A DNA stretch of 22,963 nt. It comes from JAVBPE01 sp031549865 (GTDB lineage: Bacteria > Bacillota_I > Bacilli_A > Acholeplasmatales > Anaeroplasmataceae). The translations under genes were made by a program, and so were the position numbers. The notes under the pieces were generated by a model. That model did not search any database. It saw only the letters and a list, made by a program, of their open reading frames with translations, and was not told the origin of the DNA. This document shows, piece after piece, positions 7,888 to 15,687 of the stretch (within the stretch, counting starts at the first letter, position 1; each line of letters opens with the position of its first letter). The stretch lies in the NCBI GenBank assembly GCA_031549865.1, contig JAVBPE010000017.1:1-22963 (forward strand), in the 5' to 3' direction.

Positions 7888-8880
7888 ATGGCAAATACAA
7901 CTATATATGATGTTGCTGGTGCAGCTAAAGTTTCATTAGCTACAGTTAGCCGAGTTATGAATAATCCAGAAAAAGTTAATCCAGAAACACGAGATAAGGT
8001 TTTAAAGGTTATCAAAGATTTAGGATATCGTCCAAATGCAATAGCACGTGGGCTTGCCAGTAGAAAGACAACAACGGTAGGAATTGTTATGTCTGACGTA
8101 ACAAGAGCGTCTACGGCTGAATTACTAGGTGGTATTATAGATATCGCTAAGAAATATAATTATTCAATTAAACTATTTTCGATGGCTAAAGATAATGATT
8201 TACTAGAATCAATACGTATTGTAATTTCTGAGCAAGTAGATGGGATTTTATTTTTAAATGATGAACTTGATCATAGTCAAATGAAAAGTGTATGTGATTT
8301 CATAAGTGATGCTCAAACTCCAATGGTTTTAGCAAATGTTATTTATGATGATAATTCAATTCCTTCAGTTAATATAGACTATGTTAATGCTGCATATGAA
8401 GCTACAAAACAAATGATCGAATCTGGAAAGAAAGATATATATTTATTATCAACCGTAAGAATGTATTCTGTTAATTTAGAAAAAGAAAATGGTTATACAA
8501 AAGCTATGAAAGAAGCAAATTTAGAACCAAAAATATTTAGAACAAGTGGAGATGTTTATATTAATACACCTCACTTTATGGAATATTTTAAAAATAATAA
8601 GGCTGACGGAATCATAGCTGTTAGAGATTCAATTGCAGTTAGCTTTATGAATGTTGCTCGAGAACTTGGTAAAAAAATACCTGAAGATATTTCTGTTGTG
8701 GGTATGCAAAATACAAAATATGCAATTTTATCTCGTCCGGCCTTGACATGTATTGATACACCGGTGTATGATATAGGGGCAGTATCTATGAGATTATTAA
8801 CTAAATTAATGCATCAAGAAGCTGTTGATACACTAAAAGTTACATTACCTCATACAATTATAAAGAGAAATTCAAACTAA
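7888..8880 (+). CDS. ccpA: LacI/GalR-family regulator, CcpA-like
   Basis: The 330-residue protein has the LacI-type helix-turn-helix at 1-60 (TIYDVAGAAKVSLATVSRVM, GYRPNAIARGLASRKTTTVG) and a periplasmic-binding-protein-like effector domain. The C-terminal VYDIGAVSMRLLTKLM (293-308) closely matches CcpA, in which this helix contacts Ser46-phosphorylated HPr. CcpA is the master carbon-catabolite regulator of low-GC Gram-positives and binds cre sites. The start is ATG 7888 with GAGGTG at 7875-7880; the longer TTG-initiated frame from 7831 would run through the promoter. The neighbouring tyrS gene is also found near ccpA in Bacillus. Oddities: the pocket motif usually read GFDNT is GMQNT (272-276), and TDEMALG is replaced by RDSIAVS (246-252). 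I favour CcpA; a different LacI-family regulator remains possible. Confidence 0.8.
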   Translation: MANTTIYDVAGAAKVSLATVSRVMNNPEKVNPETRDKVLKVIKDLGYRPNAIARGLASRKTTTVGIVMSDVTRASTAELLGGIIDIAKKYNYSIKLFSMAKDNDLLESIRIVISEQVDGILFLNDELDHSQMKSVCDFISDAQTPMVLANVIYDDNSIPSVNIDYVNAAYEATKQMIESGKKDIYLLSTVRMYSVNLEKENGYTKAMKEANLEPKIFRTSGDVYINTPHFMEYFKNNKADGIIAVRDSIAVSFMNVARELGKKIPEDISVVGMQNTKYAILSRPALTCIDTPVYDIGAVSMRLLTKLMHQEAVDTLKVTLPHTIIKRNSN

Positions 8881-8889
8881 ATAAATTCG

Positions 8890-9071
8890 ATGATTAAGAC
8901 TTAGTAGTAGTTAGTTAATCTTATAGAGAACTTACATGTGGTGGAAGTAAGTGGTTAATAAATTATGAAATACAACTTATGAGAATTAAACTTTTTAAGG
9001 GCTAGATTTTTTAATCTAGAACTAAGGTGGTACCGCGATTATTCGTCCTTAGATTTTTCTAAGGACTTTTT
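8890..9071 (+). promoter_or_regulatory. T-box riboswitch (tyrosine) controlling tyrS
   Basis: This tRNA-sensing leader fills the gap before tyrS. Stem I carries an AGTA loop-E motif (8903-8906) and AGAG (8925-8928). Its distal hairpin pairs 8930-8935 with 8947-8952 around the GGTGG loop. The specifier GAAATACAA has TAC, a tyrosine codon, at 8971-8973. A hairpin at 9002-9019 matches stem III. The T-box AAGGTGGTACCGCG spans 9025-9038; its TGGT can pair with the ACCA end of tRNA-Tyr. The antiterminator forms CTAAGG (9022-9027) with CCTTAG (9047-9052). The competing terminator pairs 9045-9053 with 9058-9066, then T residues. Uncharged tRNA-Tyr should favour read-through into tyrS. No separate promoter is obvious, so transcription may come from ccpA. 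Confidence 0.93.
9045..9071 (+). terminator. Regulated terminator of the tyrS T-box
   Basis: A 9-bp stem (9045-9053 with 9058-9066) closes a 4-base T loop and is followed by five T residues. Its 5' arm is shared with the antiterminator helix, making the two structures mutually exclusive. Confidence 0.85.
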
Positions 9072-9095
9072 ATTTATTAAAAAAGGAGAAAACAT

Positions 9096-10328
9096 ATGAG
9101 ATTTATTGATGAATTAAAAGAAAGAGAATTATTATTTGATATTACTGATCCTGACTTTGGAGATTTTTTAGAAAATGAAAAAGTAACTTTTTACCTTGGA
9201 GCAGACCCGACTGGGGATAGTTTACATGTAGGGCATTTAGTAACATATTTAGTAGCGAAAAGATTTGAAAAAAGAGGTCATAATCCGGTTTTATTAATTG
9301 GTGGGGCAACAGGTCAAATAGGAGATCCAAAACAGCAAGGTGAAAGAAAAATGCTTGATGAATCCGTTACTAACGAAAATGTTAAATCTTTAGCAAAACA
9401 AGTTAAAGAAATTTTTGGTTTTAATGACATTGTAAATAATTATGACTGGACTTCTAAAATTGACGTAATAACATTTCTAAGAGAATATGGTAAGAATTTT
9501 AATGTTAATTATATGATTAATAAAGACACAGTCAAATCTAGATTAGATTCTGGTATATCATACACTGAATTTTCATATCAAATTTTACAATCACTTGATT
9601 GGCATCACTTATATACTACTAAAGGTGTGAATGTTCAAATTGGAGGTCAAGACCAATGGGGAAATATGACTGCAGGAATTGAATTAATTCGTAAAAAATG
9701 TGGCCATGAAGCGAAAGTATATGCAATGACTATTCCGCTTATTCTAAAATCCGATGGTACAAAATTTGGTAAAAGTGAAGATGGTCAAGGTGTCTGGTTG
9801 GATAAATCAAGAACGTCTCCTTATGAATTTTATCAATTTTGGATTAACACTCCAGATAGTGATGTAATAAAGAGATTAAAGCAATTTACATTTTTATCTT
9901 TAGATGAAATAAAATCAATTGAAGAAGAATGGAATAAGGAACCGCATCTACGTTTGGCTCAAAAGTCATTAGCAACAAGTTTAACTACTTTCATTCACGG
10001 TAAAGAACTTTGTGCTCAAGCAATTAAAATTAGTGAAGCATTATTTAGTGGAGATATTAAAGGTTTAACAGCATCTGAAATTGAAATGGGCTTTAGCGAT
10101 CTTCCAAGTGCTACAGGTAGTAATCAATTATTAGTTGATGCTTTAATTGAACTTGGACTTGCATCTTCTAAAAGAGAAGCCAAAGAATTTATAAGTAGTG
10201 GTGCCGTAAGTGTTAATGGTGATAAAGTTACTTCTTTAGAATTTGTGTTAACTGCTGAATGTTCTATTGAAAATAAATTTATAGTTTTACGCCGAGGTAA
10301 GAAAAAGTACGGCTTAATTAAATTTTAA
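9096..10328 (+). CDS. tyrS: Tyrosyl-tRNA synthetase
   Basis: This class I synthetase attaches tyrosine to tRNA-Tyr in the cytoplasm. The 410-residue protein shows FYLGADPTGDSLHVGHLVTY (32-51) with the HIGH-type motif HVGH at 44-47. GGATGQIGDP lies at 69-78, the tyrosine/ATP pocket segment QIGGQDQWGN at 181-190, and the KMSKS-type loop KFGKS at 223-227. A C-terminal S4 RNA-binding domain follows at about 345-408 (SSKREAKEFISSGAVSVNG). The length is typical of bacterial TyrRS with an S4 domain. AAAGGAG at 9082-9088 is the ribosome binding site. It is regulated by the tyrosine T-box immediately upstream, which confirms the amino acid independently of the protein. A terminator follows, so tyrS ends its transcription unit. 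Confidence 0.97.
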   Translation: MRFIDELKERELLFDITDPDFGDFLENEKVTFYLGADPTGDSLHVGHLVTYLVAKRFEKRGHNPVLLIGGATGQIGDPKQQGERKMLDESVTNENVKSLAKQVKEIFGFNDIVNNYDWTSKIDVITFLREYGKNFNVNYMINKDTVKSRLDSGISYTEFSYQILQSLDWHHLYTTKGVNVQIGGQDQWGNMTAGIELIRKKCGHEAKVYAMTIPLILKSDGTKFGKSEDGQGVWLDKSRTSPYEFYQFWINTPDSDVIKRLKQFTFLSLDEIKSIEEEWNKEPHLRLAQKSLATSLTTFIHGKELCAQAIKISEALFSGDIKGLTASEIEMGFSDLPSATGSNQLLVDALIELGLASSKREAKEFISSGAVSVNGDKVTSLEFVLTAECSIENKFIVLRRGKKKYGLIKF

Positions 10329-10337
10329 TATAAAATT

Positions 10338-10371
10338 GACTCGTTTTGATTGAAAAAAACGAGTCTTTTAT
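10338..10371 (+). terminator. Intrinsic terminator of tyrS
   Basis: A 10-bp stem (GACTCGTTTT at 10338-10347 with AAAACGAGTC at 10356-10365) with an 8-base loop is followed by a T-rich tail. It lies 9 bases after the tyrS stop. Confidence 0.85.
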
Positions 10372-10388
10372 TTATATATATCTATATA

Positions 10389-10405
10389 TTACTTTATTTT
10401 AGTAA
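10389..10405 (+). promoter_or_regulatory. Inverted repeat upstream of the aconitase promoter
   Basis: TTACT and AGTAA are separated by 7 bases, centred about 50 bases before the -10 element of the acn operon. LysR-type regulators such as CcpC control aconitase genes in Bacillus through interrupted dyads upstream of the promoter, but this sequence is not the CcpC consensus. In such AT-rich DNA a 5-bp dyad can arise by chance; this is a candidate only. Confidence 0.2.
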
Positions 10406-10442
10406 ATTGAATTTTTTGTTTCCTTTTTTCTACAATTTAGTA

Positions 10443-10448
10443 TATAAT
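10443..10448 (+). promoter_or_regulatory. -10 element of the acn-cit-icd operon
   Basis: A perfect TATAAT lies 33 bases before the aconitase ATG. The -35 is weak (TTTCCT at 10419-10424, 18-base spacer), which would suit an activator-dependent or regulated promoter. Confidence 0.5.
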
Positions 10449-10481
10449 ATAAAATAACCTAAATTTATGGAGGAAAAAATT

Positions 10482-12347
10482 ATGAGTTTAAATTTAACAC
10501 AAAAAATACTAAATAAGCACATTGTAAAAAGAGATGTTTTAAATAATATTATTGAGATTAAAATTGACCAAACTTTAACTCAAGATGCAACTGGGACTAT
10601 GGCATACTTAGAGTTTATAAGTATTGGATTAGATAAAGTAAAGACAGAATTATCTGTTAGTTATGTTGACCATAACACATTACAAAATGGTTTCATGAAT
10701 GCTGATGATCATTTGTTTTTACAAACAGCTGCTGATAAATATGGAATTATTTATTCAAAAGCCGGAAATGGAATTTGTCATCAATTACATTTAGAAAACT
10801 TTGCTCAACCTGGAAAAACATTATTAGGTTCTGATTCACATACACCTACATCATCTGCAGTAGGATGTCTTGCAATAGGAGCAGGAGGATTAGACGTTGC
10901 ATGTGCAATGGCTGGTATGCCTTTTTCTATGGTGGAACCAAAAGTTGTAAATGTTAAACTATCTGGTAAATTAAGAAATGGTGTATCTGCAAAAGATATT
11001 ATTATTTATATCATTGGTAAGCTTACAGTTAAAGGCGGAGTAAATAAAGTATTAGAATACACTGGAAATGGTGTTGACTCACTATCTATTCCAGAAAGAG
11101 CGACTATTTGTAATATGGGTGCTGAGCTTGGAGCAACAACATCAGTATTTCCATCTGATCTTCAAACTAAAGAATTTTTAAGACTACATAGCCGAGAAAA
11201 TGAATATATCGAATTAAGCGCTGATAGCGATGCAACATACGATGAAGTGTTAGAAATTAATTTAGATACTTTAGAACCTGTTGCAAGTTGTCCATCATCA
11301 CCTGATAATGTTAAAAATATTAGTGAATTAAAGAATATTAAAGTAAATCAAGTTTTAATTGGTTCTTGTACAAATTCATCATATTATGATTTTGTTAAAG
11401 TCGCATCAATCCTAAAAGATAAACAAATCCATAAAGATGTATCGCTTGGTATTGCCCCAGGTTCTAAACAAGTATTAGAAATGATTACAGATAGTGGAAT
11501 TTTGGCTGTTTTAATTAAAGCTGGAGCGAGAATATTGGAATCGGCATGTGGACCATGTATTGGAATGGGTCAATCTCCATCAACTGATAGTGTGAGTTTA
11601 AGAACATTCAATCGTAATTTCTACGGAAGAAGTGGTACAAATAGTGCAAATGTGTATTTAGTATCACCTGAAGTAGCAGCTTTATCTGCGGTAACTGGGT
11701 ATATCTCATCTCCACTTGGCATGGATTTAAATGCATTTGATATGCCTACATATTATCCAATAAATAATAGTTTATTATATTATCCTACATTTAGTAGTGA
11801 AGTTGTGATGGGACCAAATATTAAACCACTTCCTCAATTTGCGCCAATTACTACAAATTTTAATGCAAAAGTAATTTTAACTCCAGGAGATAATATTACA
11901 ACAGATCATATTATGCCTGCTGGAAGTAAGGTTTTACCATATCGTTCAAATATTGAAAAAATATCTGAATTTGTATTCTCAACAATTGACGAAAATTTCA
12001 AAACAAAATGTGAAAAAAATCCAAGTGGAATAATTGTTGCAGGATCTAACTATGGTCAAGGATCAAGCAGAGAACACGCGGCAATTGCCCCACGTTACTT
12101 AGGTATTAAAGCAGTACTTGCAGAATCTTTCGCAAGAATTCATAAGAAGAATTTAATTAATTTTGGTATTTTACCAGTTGAAGTTAAAATTCCAGCTTCT
12201 GAATATGATGAATTTAATATTAGTTTTAATGAAGAAAAAATAACAATTAAAAATTTAACCAAGGAAATTAGTGTTGAAGTTAACAATACACTATCTAAGG
12301 ATGAATATGATTTAATAATTAAGGGCGGACTTTTAAATACGTTCTAA
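10482..12347 (+). CDS. acn: Aconitate hydratase
   Basis: Aconitase interconverts citrate and isocitrate through cis-aconitate with a [4Fe-4S] cluster. In this 621-residue protein the cluster ligands are Cys296 (GSCTNSS) and Cys356/Cys359 (ACGPCIGMG). Other conserved segments are LLGSDSHTPTSSAVG (114-128), FNRNFYGRSGT (376-386) and the swivel-domain GSSRE at 527-531, with the substrate-binding Ser/Arg. The length matches the short (~620-650 residue) monomeric aconitase type found in many anaerobic Firmicutes, not the ~900-residue AcnA. The start is ATG 10482 with GGAGG at 10469-10473; the ATG at 10467 overlaps that site. Citrate synthase follows 13 bases later, so this is the first gene of a three-gene operon for 2-oxoglutarate synthesis. 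Homoaconitase is less likely because citrate synthase and isocitrate dehydrogenase are neighbours. Confidence 0.93.
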   Translation: MSLNLTQKILNKHIVKRDVLNNIIEIKIDQTLTQDATGTMAYLEFISIGLDKVKTELSVSYVDHNTLQNGFMNADDHLFLQTAADKYGIIYSKAGNGICHQLHLENFAQPGKTLLGSDSHTPTSSAVGCLAIGAGGLDVACAMAGMPFSMVEPKVVNVKLSGKLRNGVSAKDIIIYIIGKLTVKGGVNKVLEYTGNGVDSLSIPERATICNMGAELGATTSVFPSDLQTKEFLRLHSRENEYIELSADSDATYDEVLEINLDTLEPVASCPSSPDNVKNISELKNIKVNQVLIGSCTNSSYYDFVKVASILKDKQIHKDVSLGIAPGSKQVLEMITDSGILAVLIKAGARILESACGPCIGMGQSPSTDSVSLRTFNRNFYGRSGTNSANVYLVSPEVAALSAVTGYISSPLGMDLNAFDMPTYYPINNSLLYYPTFSSEVVMGPNIKPLPQFAPITTNFNAKVILTPGDNITTDHIMPAGSKVLPYRSNIEKISEFVFSTIDENFKTKCEKNPSGIIVAGSNYGQGSSREHAAIAPRYLGIKAVLAESFARIHKKNLINFGILPVEVKIPASEYDEFNISFNEEKITIKNLTKEISVEVNNTLSKDEYDLIIKGGLLNTF

Positions 12348-12360
12348 ATGAGGAGAGACT

Positions 12361-13674
12361 ATGAACTTTTTAGAAAAAGAATATCAAAAGTTAATAGAAA
12401 ATGAAACAATAGATGCAAACCTATATGAACAATATAACGTTAAAAAAGGCTTAAGAAACGCTAATGGAACAGGTGTATTAGTAGGGTTAACACGTGTATC
12501 TGAGGTCCATGGTTATAATGTTATTGATAACATCAAAGTTAATGATGAAGGTCACTTATATTATCGTGGTATTGATATTTATGATATTGTAAAAATTGAT
12601 AAAGACTGTTATGGTTATGAAAAAACATGTTTCTTATTATTATTTGGTCATATGCCAAGTAAAGAAGAATTAGAATTATTTAAAGAAGAATTAAGTAGTC
12701 AATATGATTTGCCAGAAAAATTCTTAGAAAATATTATTTTGCAAAACCCTTCTCATAGTCTAATGAATCATATTGCAAGAGCAGTTCTTTCTCTTTATTC
12801 GTTTGATGATGAACCTGATAAAACTGATGGGTTGTCATTACTTAAAAAAGGTGTTTGGATGATTGCAAAAATGCCTGCAATAGTTAGTTATTCATATCAA
12901 GCTAAAACGCATTATATTGATAAAGATTCCCTTAATATCCATTTTCCAAAAAAAGAATATTCAATTGCTCAAAATATTTTATATATGTCTAGAAATGATG
13001 GTAAATTTAGTGATCTTGAAGCAGATACTTTGGATTTAGCCTTAATGATTCACGCTGATCATGGCGGAGGAAACAATAGTGCTTTTACAAGTGTTGTAGT
13101 ATCTTCTTCAAATACAGATATATATTCTTGTATAACCGCTGCGTTAGGCTCATTAAAAGGACCACGTCACGGTGGTGCGAATCAAGCTGTACTTGATATG
13201 ATGGATCATATCATTTCCGATATTGGAATTAAGGCAACAGATGAAGAAATAAACAATGTATTAGAAAAAATATTAAGTAAAAATTATTTTGATAATTCAG
13301 GACTTATTTATGGAATCGGCCATGCAATATATACAAATAACGATCCAAGATGTGTATTATTAAAAGCCAAGGTACGTGAATTAAGTAAAGAAACGAATCC
13401 GGATTTATTTAACTTTTATGATCGATTTGAAAACTTAGCTATTAAAGCCTTAGTTTCAAAAAAAGGTGGAGTAGCTTGTGCAAATGTTGATTATTATTCG
13501 GGATTAACATATCAATTTTTGAATATAAGTCGTGATTTATTCATTCCTATATTTGCTTGTGCAAGATTAGTAGGATGGATTTCACATATAATTGAAGATA
13601 GATTATATTGTAATAAAATAATTAGACCAGCAACTAAATTTGTTGGAGTATATAAAGAGGTAGAAAATGACTGA
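12361..13674 (+). CDS. Citrate synthase
   Basis: Citrate synthase condenses oxaloacetate and acetyl-CoA to citrate. The 437-residue protein contains all three catalytic residues. His270 lies in KGPRHGGANQ, His321 in GIGHAIYTNNDPR, and Asp377 in ANVDYYSG. HADHGGGNNSAFTS at 231-244 and YRGIDIYDI at 68-76 are also present. The N-terminal extension and overall form resemble the clostridial-type citrate synthases rather than Bacillus CitZ. The ribosome binding site is GAGGAGA just before the ATG. The stop codon TGA overlaps the start of the isocitrate dehydrogenase gene by 8 bases, indicating translational coupling. 2-Methylcitrate synthase is a related activity but is unlikely in this operon. No gene symbol is certain (citZ or gltA are used for homologues). 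Confidence 0.94.
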   Translation: MNFLEKEYQKLIENETIDANLYEQYNVKKGLRNANGTGVLVGLTRVSEVHGYNVIDNIKVNDEGHLYYRGIDIYDIVKIDKDCYGYEKTCFLLLFGHMPSKEELELFKEELSSQYDLPEKFLENIILQNPSHSLMNHIARAVLSLYSFDDEPDKTDGLSLLKKGVWMIAKMPAIVSYSYQAKTHYIDKDSLNIHFPKKEYSIAQNILYMSRNDGKFSDLEADTLDLALMIHADHGGGNNSAFTSVVVSSSNTDIYSCITAALGSLKGPRHGGANQAVLDMMDHIISDIGIKATDEEINNVLEKILSKNYFDNSGLIYGIGHAIYTNNDPRCVLLKAKVRELSKETNPDLFNFYDRFENLAIKALVSKKGGVACANVDYYSGLTYQFLNISRDLFIPIFACARLVGWISHIIEDRLYCNKIIRPATKFVGVYKEVEND

Positions 13675-14659
13675 TATAGTTTTATTTGAAGGGGACGGAA
13701 TCGGACCTGAAATTACAAAAAGTGTTGTTGAAATAATTAAAGCCGCAAAAGTAGATATAAACTGGCACAATTATTTAATTGGAGAAAATGCATATTTAGA
13801 AAAAGGTGTTTTGATTCCTGAAGATTCACTTGAAGCAATTAAAAAATATAAAGTTGCTTTAAAAGGTCCAGTTACAACACCAATTGGAAAAGGATTTAAA
13901 TCAGTAAATGTTAGTTTACGTTTAGCGTTTGATCTATATTCGAATCTACGACCAGCTACAACATTTAAAGGTTTATCAAATTTCGAAGGCGTAGACATAG
14001 TCACAGTTCGTGAAAATACTGAGGATTTATATATCGGTGAAGAACACGAAATTGAAGATGGATTTGAAGCTATTAAAAGAATAACTAATAAAGGTTCAAA
14101 AAGAATCATTGAATATGCTTTTGAATATGCAGTAAAAAACAATCGTAAAAAAGTAACTTGTGTACATAAAGCTAATATTTTAAAACAAACTGATGGGTTA
14201 TTCTTAAAAGTATTTAATGAAGTAGCATTAAAATATCCTACAATTATTGCTGATAATAAGATTATTGACAATATGTGTATGCAACTTGTAATGTATCCAC
14301 AAAAGTATGATGTGCTAGTTGCCCCAAATTTGTATGGCGATATTATTTCTGATTTAATTGCTGGATTAACGGGCGGACTTGGCTTAGTACCAGGCGCTAA
14401 TATAGGGCATGATGTAGCTATATTTGAAGCTGTACATGGTTCAGCTCCAGACATTGCAGGCAAAGGTGTCGCTAATCCAATAGCTATGCTTATGAGTGCA
14501 TGCTTAATGTTAGATTACATTAATGAAAATGCTGCGGCTAATAATATCAGAAATTCTATAAAAACAGTATTAGAAAATAAAATATCATTAACTCCAGATT
14601 TAGGCGGATCTTCATCTACAACTGAATTAACTAATGCAATTATTGCAAATTTAAAATAA
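13667..14659 (+). CDS. icd: Isocitrate dehydrogenase, NAD-type
   Basis: The enzyme oxidises and decarboxylates isocitrate to 2-oxoglutarate. The 330-residue protein is a compact beta-decarboxylating dehydrogenase. It has the GDGIGPEI start (9-16), substrate residues in NVSLR (81-85), Arg95, Arg115, Tyr122 (ENTEDLYIG) and Lys168 (HKAN), and metal-binding Asp201, Asp225 and Asp229 (NLYGDIISD). The cofactor loop HGSAPDIAGKGVANP (257-271) has Asp-Ile where NADP enzymes carry Lys-Tyr, so NAD is the expected cofactor. NVSLR with citrate synthase and aconitase beside it favours isocitrate over isopropylmalate or homoisocitrate as substrate. The gene overlaps citrate synthase by 8 bases and has an internal ribosome binding site (AAAGAGG) in the end of that gene. 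A terminator follows directly. Confidence 0.92.
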   Translation: MTDIVLFEGDGIGPEITKSVVEIIKAAKVDINWHNYLIGENAYLEKGVLIPEDSLEAIKKYKVALKGPVTTPIGKGFKSVNVSLRLAFDLYSNLRPATTFKGLSNFEGVDIVTVRENTEDLYIGEEHEIEDGFEAIKRITNKGSKRIIEYAFEYAVKNNRKKVTCVHKANILKQTDGLFLKVFNEVALKYPTIIADNKIIDNMCMQLVMYPQKYDVLVAPNLYGDIISDLIAGLTGGLGLVPGANIGHDVAIFEAVHGSAPDIAGKGVANPIAMLMSACLMLDYINENAAANNIRNSIKTVLENKISLTPDLGGSSSTTELTNAIIANLK

Positions 14660-14661
14660 TT

Positions 14662-14688
14662 AAAATGCCAATAAAGGCATTTTTTTTT
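14662..14688 (+). terminator. Intrinsic terminator of the acn-cit-icd operon
   Basis: An 8-bp stem (AAAATGCC at 14662-14669 with GGCATTTT at 14676-14683), 6-base loop and T-tract to 14688, beginning 3 bases after the icd stop. Confidence 0.88.
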
Positions 14689-14719
14689 CGTACAAGCATA
14701 AGATTAATTGGGTGATTTT

Positions 14720-15643
14720 ATGAAGCAAATAAATGAAGAAATAATCAAAGATAATCTTTTAACATTAAAAGAAAATAATAATTTACTACTAGTACTTAAA
14801 GACAACGCCTATGGATTTGGATTAACAAAAATTGCTAAAATAGCATATAGTTTAGGAATTACTTCATATTGTGTTAAGAATATTAATGAAGCGATATTAC
14901 TTAAAAAGAAGTATCCTAATTGCTTTGTTTTAATCTTGGGTACTCCCCCACGAAGTATTAAAGTTTTAAAAAAATATAATATATGTGTATCTATTTTTAA
15001 TATGGAAGATTATTTTTATTTTTCAAACAATGAAATTGAAATGCATTTAGAAATAAATTTAGGTATGAATCGATATGGTTTCAATAAATTCGATTCTAAA
15101 TTATTAAATAATCAATATGTAAAAGGAGTATACTTTCATACTTTTTCTTCAAGTATTAATGAAAACAAATTGTTGCTAGGTAAATTTAATGAAATGATAG
15201 GCGATACTAATTTATGTGTACATGTTGGTGGAAGTGCAATGATATGTCAAAATACAAATTATACATTACGTATCGGAAAAGCTATTTATAATAATTCATT
15301 ATCTTTTTATGCTAAAATTACAGAAGTTAGAAAGCTTAAAGAAAATGAGACAGTTGGTTATGAAGGCAGATTTATTAGTGGTAGTAATTGTACTGTTGCT
15401 GTTATTAATGTTGGATATGTAAATGGCTTAATTAGGGAAAATTCTATTGAGAATCATGTTTATATAAATAATAAAAAATATTATTTTATAGGTATTAAAT
15501 GTATGGATCAAGCCTTTGTCTTAATTGATGATTCTATTTCTATAAATGATGATGTTGAACTTTTAGGACCTAATATCGATATTAATACATTTGCAAAGTT
15601 AAATAGGATGAGTATTTATGAAGTATATTTACGATTGAAATAG
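14720..15643 (+). CDS. alr: Alanine racemase, short form
   Basis: The PLP enzyme converts L- to D-alanine for the cell wall. Although only 307 residues long (360-390 is usual), it keeps the family's key residues. Lys27 lies in VLKDNAYGFG (PLP Schiff base), Arg118 in NLGMNRYGF, His140 in VYFHTF and Ser172 in GGSAM. Arg184 lies in LRIGKAIY, Tyr214 in VGYEGRF (second catalytic base), CMDQ at 261-264 and Tyr300 in YEVYL. It lacks the usual N-terminal R-x-x-x-x-I-D-L-x-A-L-x-x-N lead-in, has several shortened loops, and ends just after the Tyr300 motif without the common RVPR.Y tail. The start is ATG 14720 with GGGTGAT at 14710-14716; the TTG at 14708 precedes that site. A serine racemase activity, as in VanT, is possible but less likely. 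Confidence 0.85.
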   Translation: MKQINEEIIKDNLLTLKENNNLLLVLKDNAYGFGLTKIAKIAYSLGITSYCVKNINEAILLKKKYPNCFVLILGTPPRSIKVLKKYNICVSIFNMEDYFYFSNNEIEMHLEINLGMNRYGFNKFDSKLLNNQYVKGVYFHTFSSSINENKLLLGKFNEMIGDTNLCVHVGGSAMICQNTNYTLRIGKAIYNNSLSFYAKITEVRKLKENETVGYEGRFISGSNCTVAVINVGYVNGLIRENSIENHVYINNKKYYFIGIKCMDQAFVLIDDSISINDDVELLGPNIDINTFAKLNRMSIYEVYLRLK

Positions 15644-15663
15644 TATTTTATCAAATTATAAGG

Positions 15664-15669
15664 TATAAT
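15664..15669 (+). promoter_or_regulatory. -10 element of the lipid kinase gene
   Basis: A perfect TATAAT lies 18 bases before the ATG; no convincing -35 at 16-18 bases (TTGAAA at 15635-15640 is 23 bases away). The predicted leader is about 12 bases and begins around the AGGTGAT ribosome binding site. Confidence 0.4.
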
Positions 15670-15687
15670 AGAACATAGGTGATAACT

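Noticed and set aside
13771..14463. Long open frame (230 codons) on the minus strand opposite icd
   Set aside because: It lies wholly antisense to a clear isocitrate dehydrogenase gene, has Ser/Pro/Ile-rich low-information content and no ribosome binding site or family motif.
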